This document shows positions 10,401 through 20,383 of a stretch of DNA of 20,383 bases, piece after piece; positions within the stretch are counted from its first letter, which is position 1; each line of letters starts with the position of its first letter. The translations under genes were made by a program, and so were the position numbers. Under the pieces are notes generated by a model, which had not been told where the DNA came from, made no database searches, and was given only the letters and a program-made list of their open reading frames with translations. This stretch comes from Protostelium mycophagum (Eukaryota > Evosea > Variosea > Protosteliida > Protosteliaceae), in contig KV920925.1 of NCBI GenBank assembly GCA_002081555.1, forward strand, positions 1 through 20,383, given 5' to 3'.

Positions 10401-12091
10401 TAATTCCTTCAGTGATTTTTCTGACGGAAAGCGGGCGATACTTGTACACCGCGTCCCAGAGTTTTGTTGAAGGTATCTTACACGTGGTTACGCTTGAGGT
10501 GAGTATCTACAATCACCTTGACATATGATGACATGTGGTGACATGTGGTGACATATGATGACGTGTACAGTTGATGGACAGTTTGACCCCCTTATTTACA
10601 TCCATATTCGAAAATTATTTCCAGCAGCTCACCTCTATCTTTAGCAAAAAAGGTTATTCTTTATACTTACAACATCATGTTATTGTTCAGTGTAATCATA
10701 TTGCTTTACCGTAGATCACGTGGCTTATGCAGAACCCTGCGTTAAGCGAATCATCGGGATTTTTGAGGTGAAAAGTACTGACTTATTGTAGAGGTCTCTC
10801 TTACCGATGGGCAAAGTGTTGCCATCCTGTCCAATTCTTTCAACATTTCCCACGACCTCGTACCGCGCTTGACCACAATTATCGAGGTGACATAACCTAT
10901 TCAACACGACCAAACGTTGCCAGGAAAAACTCGGCCGAAATCTGGAAGAGTTTGAGAGATTAAAACAAACTCTGCTGAAGGCGGAGAGTGAAATGCAACA
11001 CGTTTTTGCAGAGAAGAAAGCCAAGGCTGTGTTGAGAGGACAGCTAGATTGGTTTTCCAAAAACAAGTGAGTGTCTGTCGTAAATGTACCGCTCTGTGGC
11101 TAAAAATTTGTTGGAACGATTGATTTTTATACATTTATTTGGATTTTTGAAGGGCCAAAACCCTAAACCCTAAACACAAATACACTTTGGCTCCTAAAAT
11201 GTTTGCACCGAAGCATAAGGAATACTGCAGCACAAGTCCCACAAACATACAACACCGCGAGATGTTTTTTGTACATTTGTCGGTGATCTACAAAGCGAAG
11301 ATACATTCTTCAGTGTTTATGTGCGTCATTTGGATCTTTTTGATCACGTGATGCTAGCGGATTTCTTTACATCTACAACGCGACTTTCTCGAATAATAAA
11401 GTGGTCTGATTTACACAGATATGCCGGTGCCAAGATCGAGACGAACGCCTTGCCTTCCGCCAGATTCATTCAGGTGCGTATGTTAACGAGAGGACACACG
11501 TTAACAACCGCAGGCTTTTCAATCGCTGTCTAATATCTCTTCGACTTTGCGTAATACAATCAGCCAGAAGATTGTTCCCACCGTCATGGGAATTATTCTC
11601 GATGAAATTTCGACAAGAATGAACAGCAGTGAGTGTCAAAGTGACACATGTCAGATCTGACGTGACAGGTCAATTTTGGGACACTGTGGAGCTGGGAGAG
11701 GGAGGACTACAACAGCTCGTCTTAGACGTCAAATTTTTTATGGAAGCTGGTGGTGTCTTTCTTTCTGCAGATGCAAAACAGGTTTTTCACTTGTGATTTT
11801 TCGTGGTATTTTTGCATCTCGATGTGCATTGTAATGCAATGTTATGAATATATTTTCCATACAAATAAACACTGACAGTTACTGAACGATTTGTGCGACA
11901 CGGCAATCTTGAATTATTGTAAGAAGGCAGATATCGAGCCCGACATGATGGACGATGTCTTAAAGGTTCGTTCGTCTCTTGAACATCTCCAGGAAGCAGG
12001 ACTGACACCCTTCTAGCCCGTTGACTGGTTCAATTCTAGAATAAGGAGCACAATGGTCAAGAATGGAAGAGAAATAAAATTGGACAGATAA
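7448..12091 (+). CDS. EXO84: Exocyst complex subunit EXO84 (EXOC8)
   Basis: Eighteen exons: 7448-7688, 7759-7911, 7956-8191, 8479-8690, 8818-8942, 9086-9216, 9441-9614, 10149-~10266, 10413-10498, 10571-10652, 10715-10740, 10794-10886, 10924-11066, 11314-11473, 11514-11628, 11669-11781, 11879-11965, 12017-12091; about 789 residues. A Ser/Thr/Gly/Lys-rich disordered N-terminus leads to the diagnostic Exo84 coiled coil (VYHNYPKFISASKEIS, then ELLELRNLLTENNSK), then WLLDLPENLEIAMSLRDFE, typical of the family. C-terminal helical repeats include LTESGRYLY and GLQQLVLDVKFF, which resemble plant Exo84. The PH domain of animal EXOC8 is absent from the linker. EXO84 helps tether secretory vesicles to the plasma membrane. 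The end of exon 8 and the exon 11 donor are uncertain. Intron 7 (534 nt) hosts a 5S rRNA gene. Confidence 0.9.
8307..8318 (-). repeat. Copy of the dispersed 12-mer CGGTAACTACCG
   Basis: Exact copy (reverse strand) in the 287-nt intron 3 of EXO84. Confidence 0.75.
9961..10078 (+). rRNA. 5S ribosomal RNA
   Basis: The 118-nt segment has the expected length and architecture. Terminal helix I pairs GGGTTCGTT (5') with GACGAACTC (3'), nine pairs including two G-U. CATAT follows in loop A. Helix II pairs GACAC with GTGTC. The loop B/C region contains GCGAAGTCAAGC, matching the A-box core GAAGTYAAGC. Helix IV/loop E reads GCCAGTACTAAGGTGGGAGA then CCACTTGGGAA, matching the universal GTACT..GGTGGGxGACC..TGGGAA block (C box). 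A T4 run follows at once. It lies inside intron 7 of EXO84 on the same strand and would be transcribed by RNA polymerase III from its internal promoter. Confidence 0.93.
10079..10082 (+). terminator. RNA polymerase III terminator of the 5S rRNA gene
   Basis: TTTT directly after the last base of helix I, as expected for Pol III termination. Confidence 0.8.
10519..10568. repeat. 10-bp minisatellite in EXO84 intron 9
   Basis: Five tandem units of TGACATATGA / TGACATGTGG type (the last is TGACGTGTAC) fill most of the 72-nt intron. They end just before the acceptor, so the last unit supplies a branch-like TGAC and the ACAG splice site. Confidence 0.85.
11157..11175. repeat. Interstitial telomeric-type repeat
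   Basis: AAAACCCTAAACCCTAAAC, two full telomeric units, lies within the 247-nt intron 13 of EXO84, about 11 kb from the terminus and in the same orientation. The rest of this intron shows no other feature. Confidence 0.8.
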
Positions 12092-12144
12092 AGTTGTCTA
12101 CTTCAGGAGGATTCAGAGCTTTGAGGTTGCAACGAATTGTACTG

Positions 12145-12580
12145 ATGTTTTATTATAAAGCTCTGTTGCTGTGTGTAACAAGTTTGTGTTACCGTATAAC
12201 TGGAGATGTGTCTGCCAGGTAATACATATTCTAGAGTGCACAAAATCAAGGCATACTGAATGGACGTCATTTTATATTTTTTAAACAAAGCCAGAGAACA
12301 AAACCATCACATGCAATTGGTCCCTTCTACCACTTGAGCGGCTATTTATCGCAATGACAGTCTGACTGGGAATGATGAAAACGAATTCAAACTTTGGAAA
12401 CCCGCGGCAGAGCTAAAGGATCGATATGTTGAACCAACGAGATATCCATTATCCACTTTCGCATCTCCAGGTAGCCAGAGCAGCGAGATTTTACTAATCT
12501 GTTTGGCAGAACATTTGTTTCTCTATTTTCTCAACTCCTGTGTACTTTTCAAGCTAATAAGGTGGAATCCTTTGTATTAA
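12145..12580 (+). CDS. Small putative secreted or membrane protein
   Basis: Proposed exons 12145-12218, 12361-12470 and 12510-12580 (introns 142 and 39 nt) give 84 residues in consistent phase. The second intron has a textbook branch site TACTAAT. The product begins MFYYKALLLCVTSLCYRITG, a plausible signal peptide or anchor. It continues with a soluble-looking Glu/Lys/Pro segment (ENEFKLWKPAAELKDRYVEP) and ends in a hydrophobic stretch (LFLYFLNSCVLFKLI). The second intron is a multiple of three, so it could be retained without frame loss. It sits between the ends of EXO84 and the receptor kinase, stop-to-stop with the latter (47 bp apart). I recognise no family. An unrelated non-coding interpretation is possible. 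Confidence 0.45.
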
Positions 12581-12627
12581 AATGCCAGGATTTTCTGAAG
12601 CTCAGTTTGGAGAGTTGTCTCGATCTT

Positions 12628-15600
12628 TCATCCTGACTTCAATTCCCGTGAAATATTTTTGAATGTAGGTCGATCTGTTATGTCCTCTCGAAAAATCTGC
12701 AGGAATGAATTTCATTATCCTTGAGTTAAGTTCCCATCTTTTTCAAATTGAATCAAATAAATACCTTTTCGCTCAGTCTGTACATATATTTAGGCAGCCC
12801 TTTCATGTTTGTGATATGCTGAGACATCTTGTTGAAGATCTCTCCTCTCACTACGCCGTCTACGAAATTAGGATTGGACATCTCAGGAAAAGGTGGTTCT
12901 CTGCTTTTGTGAGAACTTTGAGTTTATTCTTGATTGTTGAAATACGATAAAAAGAATTGAATCATCACCCAGTGAGGACCTCTATAATCAAAACTCCAAA
13001 AGACCAAACATCCGATTTCTCGCTGTAAATCCTCTGCATCATGCACTCAGGTGCCTGGGCACATCAGATTTTAATTGTGTAATAATTAAACAATAAAAAT
13101 AAAAATATTCCTGAGATCCTGGCTCACCATCCATTTAACGGGTCTGAGATGTGTTAGTGACGGGAGTGTAGACATGATATACATACCCGAATGATGTCAT
13201 ACTGACATGCTGTCCAGATCGATCTGATGGTTTGGAAAGTCCGAAATCTGCCACCTTCGCTCTCACCTCGTTGGTCAGCTGGGGGGTCAGTTAGACGGAA
13301 AATTTGCTCTTGAATATTACCAATACATTTCTGGCGGCTAAATCTTTATGTATGATCTACAACGAGTCAAAAAAGATTGATGAGATTTTTCTCACCTCTT
13401 GCTTCACGAGATGCTCCATGCCTGCGGAGACGTCACGGAGAATCCGGAGTTTTATCTCTAGAGAGACGGGGTGCTTCTGAATGTAACTCTCCAAGTCCCC
13501 CATGGGAACAAATTCCGATATCAAAGCGAAAGGCTTCGTACACAGCGCCACAAATTTGACCACCTTTTTAAATTGACAAAAATCATAATAAAAACGATGA
13601 AGACCTCACGTTTGGATGGGATGGGATATTTCTGAAATCTATAAGTAATTTACAACATATTAGAAAAAATTTCACCTCATCACTTCGGCCTCCGCCACAA
13701 AACTTTGAAACTGTTCCAGAGAGACTTGATTGAGCTGTTTCACTGACAAGATCAACCATTTATCCGATATATTTGACCGTCTACAATTGAAAACACACCT
13801 GCCACCACCTCCCCTTTGTACAACCCCTTCCACACCGTACCGAATTCACCCTCGCCTAATTTATCGGATAATTCCACGTCATCATATCTGAATATGCTGG
13901 CGGTTGATGCGGTGGAATCCGCAGTGATGAAATCGTAATTACTCTGTTCTCGTTTGGGCTCATACGTCAAGCTGACGTCACGTGATGGTACTTCTGACAT
14001 GTTTGTCTCCCGACGTCTTCGAAGAAACGCCAGTATGAGCAAGATGGCGACCATGATGATCACGATCACCACACCACCAACAGCAATCAAAATGATGGCC
14101 GTGAGAGAAAGTGGAGCATCTTTACCTTGATGATGTCATTAAGTAAAATCTACAGAAATTTCGTGGAAATCTCACCTGTTGGGGCGATGATGTTATCTGT
14201 TGATAAGATTGTTGTTTGTTGTGAGGTTTGTGGAATTGAGGAATTTGCTGTCGACGTTGTAGATGAGATATATACGGAAGATTGGCTCGTTGTAGATGTA
14301 GGAGATGGAGAATCATTTGCTGAATAAATGTACACACGGTTCGTGATGTAATTTGAGGCATTGTTTCCGCTGTCAATATGAGGAAACCTCATCTCAATCT
14401 ACAAACCCTGCAAGTATGATCCTATCATTAAAAGAACCACTGACACCCCCAGATGTCACGTGACCTAATGTGGCGCTGTAGATGGATGAATTATTAAAAT
14501 ATATAATATCTGGTACTGGGCTGTATCCGTTCTCAACAGACAACCCTGGATACTTTATTTCGCGAAAAAACGATATCGATTTACGCACCTCCCATAAATA
14601 TTGGCTGGTTGTAGAGGACAGATGACACCATCTGGTACCTTGTCGCCGGTAGCGATAATGTCGACCATTGGTTGTTGGTACTGTCATAGACGTCGACATT
14701 TGCGAATGAACGGTACGGAGCGTTTGAAGGGAACTGATCACCACCTTCAATGCGTTAAAAATTATATTTTTCATGAGACTCACCCGCAAAATAGACAAAT
14801 CTTGATGTCACAGCCGCCATGATGTCGTTGCGTCCAGCGGATAACTTTGAGTAAGACCAGGTGATCGTGCCATTTGGATTGAAGTTCATGATCTCCACGA
14901 GATCAGTGCTCGATCCGGTGGTATTGTTCTGTCCACCTTCAAGAATCAATGACATCCAAATGAATGATTACTAAATGTAATGAAATCAACTTCATTTGTT
15001 TCCAAATAATCCCGAAGACACGGATTTGTACGATTTTCAAAATGAAAAATGATTGCGGTAACTACCGCTCTGTTGACACGTTAATGTTACCGTGTATCGT
15101 ATGGTAACTGGTGAGATGTACAAATACGTGTCTGCAGGGTAATATTTAAATAAATTTAAAATATTGAAACTCGATCTGGATGTCGACATTTTGTTTAGAT
15201 TCGCAATCTGTTTTCAGTGATTTCACAGATGAACGGCAAAATCTTCACCTGCAATGATGATTTTGTTTCCAATAGAGGCAGCCACAGCTCTCATTCGGGG
15301 GACGACTAAGTTCATGCTCCTCCAAGTGTTGCTCGTGACCTGCTGACAGTCAATTTATTCAAGTGATGGAGGCATCACGTTGTACAGGTCGATGGTGTTT
15401 TGTGGCACGAAGGTTGTATCGCCCCCTCCTGCGATGATGATCACATCTAAATAGCTGCACACTGCTGGGAAACATCTGACAAACATTAACATGCCACTAT
15501 CATTTTGGCTGTTGATGGTAATTGGTGCCAAGAATGCAATGATCTTCTGTTTTAGAAATCGTCACCTGGCTGAGCTCATTTGAGCAGTAGACCATTGGCC

Positions 15601-16020
15601 GAGTGTATGGTGATAAATGTCGACGGAAGAAGATGCCGTCTCGGTGATGCTGCTGTCACCACCGGCAAATAAAGACACACCCGAGGTAGAAGCTGATCCC
15701 ATACCTGTCCTTGGCACTGAGATCAGGTGTTGTGTCCATGAATCAGAGCTCCAATCGTAGATCTAAAGACGAAATTGAGGCGGAGAGGATCATATGGCAA
15801 ATGAATAAATCACCTCTATCAATGTGGCTGGGTTGTTATTAGGCATCGTTCCGCCAGCAACGAAGAATAATCCAGCGTAGGAAGTCGCCGTCATATCTCT
15901 CGCCCGCGCCTGCACCAGTGTCTGTCCATACATCTCATCTCGGAAATTTAGACTCTGGCAATATGTGCAGATTAAGATGCTGAAGAGAAGGGCGATGCAA
16001 CAAAGTCCATGAGACGACAT
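12628..16020 (-). CDS. Receptor tyrosine kinase with Kelch-repeat ectodomain
   Basis: Eighteen exons: 16020-15814, 15762-15566, 15475-15379, ~15339-15249, 14936-14784, 14744-14589, 14545-14407, 14369-14176, 14119-13799, 13742-13676, 13631-13610, 13563-13396, 13356-13321, 13278-13187, 13143-13128, 13054-12969, 12903-12765, 12696-12628; about 749 residues. Signal peptide (MSSHGLCCIALLFSILICTY), then about six Kelch blades (e.g. SLFAGGD.., VIIIAGGGD.., RFVYFAGGQ.., FMGG), a Ser/Thr-rich stalk, a transmembrane helix (~418-441) with an RRRR stop-transfer, and a tyrosine kinase domain: LGEGEFG (~499), AVK (~520), HKDLAARN (Asp ~609), DFG (~627), VKWMAPE, DVWSFG and TDRPTF. HxDLAARN with KWMAPE marks it as a tyrosine kinase. 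The R of HRD is K, as I recall for the RYK and PTK7 families. Ligand and pathway are unknown. Exon 15 is 16 nt and exon 11 is 22 nt. Confidence 0.9.
15056..15067 (+). repeat. Copy of the dispersed 12-mer CGGTAACTACCG
   Basis: Exact copy in the 312-nt intron 4 of the receptor tyrosine kinase. It extends to the 14-nt near-palindrome GCGGTAACTACCGC. Confidence 0.75.
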
Positions 16021-16150
16021 GAGCGCCAGCTGTCACGGTGCGGAATGTTCCGCGTTGTGGAATGTTGGTATGTCATAAGAATTTCTTACCGCAACAGTCA
16101 CGTCTCTTACCGTGATTTTCAAAAATAAAAATATAAAAAATTGTAGTTTT
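16021..16150. promoter_or_regulatory. Compact intergenic region between TrxR 3' end and the receptor kinase
   Basis: Only ~130 bp lie between the likely polyadenylation signal of the upstream TrxR gene and the start of the receptor kinase, both on the minus strand. It contains a 33-bp element (16085-16117) with two TTACCG words around TCACGT, nearly repeated at 16432-16464. This element is a good candidate promoter site for the receptor kinase. Confidence 0.45.
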
Positions 16151-16156
16151 TTTATT
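16151..16156 (-). promoter_or_regulatory. Polyadenylation signal of the TrxR gene
   Basis: AATAAA on the minus strand, ~130 nt after the stop codon and 12 nt past the SECIS core, so the SECIS hairpin is inside the mRNA. Confidence 0.65.
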
Positions 16157-16167
16157 TGAAAGATTTT

Positions 16168-16208
16168 TCAACAAAAAGCCTCCAGAAGGTTTGGGCTTTC
16201 CGCGTCAT
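16168..16208 (-). promoter_or_regulatory. SECIS element (selenocysteine insertion hairpin)
   Basis: In the TrxR 3' UTR, minus strand. The core quartet is formed by ATGA (16208-16205) and TGA (16170-16168). Between them, GCGGAAAGCC pairs with GGCTTTTTGT (ten pairs including three G-U). The apical region CAAACC..GG carries the unpaired AAA and a two-pair mini-stem CC/GG around TTCT, which is the form-2 SECIS layout. The spacing of ~11 positions from quartet to AA fits the consensus. It lies 76 nt after the stop codon of a gene with an in-frame TGA in the exact Gly-Cys-Sec-Gly context. Confidence 0.85.
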
Positions 16209-16283
16209 TAATGCATCAACAGATGACATGGCTCTCTAGGTTGAACATCTGACCTCTACATGGTTCACATGCGAGGTCGTTCT

Positions 16284-19283
<3,000 letters not shown>

Positions 19284-19365
19284 GATGCTCTTGTCCCTTC
19301 CTTTGTGAAAATGATTGTAAAATTCACCATTTTTCCAAAATTATTTTTTATGTTCGTCGCGGTAA

Positions 19366-19665
19366 CTAACGTGGAATTAACGTGCGAGCTGAGTGGTTTA
19401 GGCGCCCTATTGCAGTGAGTGCCTTGATATTATCAAAAATATCCTGGCAACTTTGACCCATCATCTTTAGAATAAAAGCGGTCGAATTCATCTCAGTATA
19501 AGATGTGATAAAAATATCGGCCAATGTTGTACTTTGAAAGTTTGCGCATAATGGATTATCGTCATTCTAAACGTCTAAGAATGTTGGATATTCATATTCT
19601 CATCGACCCTGTTAAAGATTTTTTTACTAGATGAGTCTATTCTCCATTTCACAATTTTTGCAACT
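19366..19665 (-). CDS. 3' end of an unrecognised gene
   Basis: Two exons are supported by frame: 19665-19608 and 19566-19366 (41-nt intron, weak donor GTCGAT, acceptor TTTAG), encoding about 86 residues to TAG. The last exon is an uninterrupted 66-codon frame with protein-like composition (LADIFITSYTEMNSTAFILK, then MGQSCQDIFDNIKALTAIGR). It stops 82 bp before the TrxR start on the same strand, matching the compact spacing elsewhere. Upstream exons could not be joined. No family recognised. Confidence 0.35.
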
Positions 19666-20383
19666 CTGAAACTAAGCACTAATCTGACAGATGCAGTGGA
19701 GAACTCGTGTGTTGGTCTTCATCTAATTTTGTTGAAGATTTTTTTGTTGAAGATTTATCAACCCATTTTGGAGGACTTGTTTGACAAAGCCATGGTCAGA
19801 TCCAAACAAAAGGCAATGAGTGGATTGCATGCTTAAAATGCAATAAGACAATTGATCCTGAGGCCATTGCAACATGTGGATTTTGGATGTTGTTTGGCTC
19901 GTGTGATGTATGATTATTGATACCCAATATTTCTGCAGCCCTTGTTTGTGAGTGGTTTGGCTTTGACACACCAAGAATCAGATCATCTAATGTTAAAGCC
20001 TTTGTCATTCTTTATTGGTATTGTCTTTTAAATCTATACTCCTAAAACCATATAGATTCAGCTAGTATCTCTCACATGCTGGTTCTATAGTAGTCTGTAA
20101 AAATTCTCTCTCTTCTATTTAATTCAAAAGTATTTTATCCCAATTCTGATTTCCTCATTCACAATAGATATAATCTATGTATATTAGTATCTTGCCTACT
20201 AAATAACATCTGTATCTTTTCTAAAGTTTCTTTCTCAAATTCAGAAGGTATTATTACCCAATTAAGGATTGCAGGGTAAGAACAAGCTATTTTTTGTTTT
20301 TGTTCTGTTCTGCCAATGTTCCTGTTTTGTTCCTATTATTTCTGTTGTTCTTGTTCTAGAAAAATTCCAGAACAGAACAGAAC
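19666..20383. other. AT-rich stretch with no supported gene
   Basis: A 70-codon minus frame (19796-20008) contains a helix-turn-helix-like segment (SQTRAAEILGIN) that could be a transposase or DNA-binding fragment, and may belong to the gene whose 3' end lies at 19366-19665. There are two near-tandem TTGTTGAAGATTT words at ~19730-19757. Otherwise I see nothing coding. Confidence 0.4.
20302..20383. repeat. TGTTC-rich low-complexity region with inverted ends
   Basis: GTTCTGTTCTG (20302-20312) is repeated inverted as CAGAACAGAAC in the last 16 bases. Degenerate TGTTCC/TGTTCTT words lie between. An inner pair, GTTCTAGAA and TTCCAGAAC, is also inverted. The window edge cuts the feature. Confidence 0.6.

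Noticed and set aside
10768-10793. A 26-nt intron in EXO84 (GTGAAA to GTAGAG)
   Set aside because: It keeps the frame and has a CTGAC branch. A 53-nt intron using GTTAAG at 10741 with the same acceptor also keeps the frame and fits the usual intron size, so the tiny intron is not needed.
14120-14400. Overlapping plus- and minus-strand frames around the Ser/Thr stalk
   Set aside because: Only the minus frame joins the Kelch domain to the transmembrane helix in phase. The others are products of low-complexity TCT/ACA repeats.
19796-20008. Transposase-like helix-turn-helix frame (TRAAEILGIN) and a plus-strand C-x2-C frame in the same place
   Set aside because: Both are short, lack a catalytic domain, terminal inverted repeats or target duplications, and may be chance. 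Kept only as a note on the gene-poor stretch.

Overview
The window is a chromosome end from a gene-dense, intron-rich protist. It opens with C-rich telomeric repeats (CCCTAAA, CCCTAAAA and CCCCTAAAA mixed) in the orientation expected of a left chromosome end. The genes behind it have many short introns, mostly 37-80 nt, usually starting GTGAGT or GTGAxx, with a CTGAC/CTAAC-like branch site close to the 3' splice site. An F-box plus ankyrin protein with RVDPS-type repeats, a GCKIII kinase very close to my memory of Dictyostelium severin kinase, a Kelch-ectodomain receptor tyrosine kinase and a high-molecular-weight selenocysteine thioredoxin reductase together suggest Amoebozoa, perhaps a protosteloid such as Protostelium or Planoprotostelium. 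That placement is inference.

Layout: telomere (2-127); F-box/ankyrin gene (-, 383-1944); small basic protein gene (+, 1952-2425, tentative); unresolved 0.6 kb; severin/MST-like kinase (+, 3026-5128, 12 exons); zinc-ribbon protein (+, 5365-5919); unknown 5-exon gene (+, 6014-7044); 55-residue membrane-anchored protein (-, 7142-7309); exocyst subunit EXO84 (+, 7448-12091, 18 exons) with a complete 5S rRNA gene (9961-10078) inside intron 7; small signal-peptide gene (+, 12145-12580); Kelch receptor tyrosine kinase (-, 12628-16020, 18 exons); thioredoxin reductase (-, 16284-19283, 15 exons) ending Gly-Cys-Sec-Gly with a SECIS hairpin in its 3' UTR; the 3' end of an unknown gene (-, 19366-19665); then AT-rich sequence without a supported gene and a TGTTC-rich inverted repeat at the right edge.

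The genes are not a functional operon. They cover signalling (GCKIII kinase, receptor tyrosine kinase), exocytosis (EXO84), redox (mitochondrial TrxR) and ubiquitin targeting (F-box). Packing is tight: several neighbours are separated by about 80-140 bp. Two sequence words recur across introns and intergenic DNA far above chance: CGGTAACTACCG, and CATCTACAACG with its reverse complement.

Exon boundaries were read by eye from reading frame, splice consensus and remembered family alignments. Every gene model with continuous phase was checked for total length divisible by three. No alignment or folding program was run.
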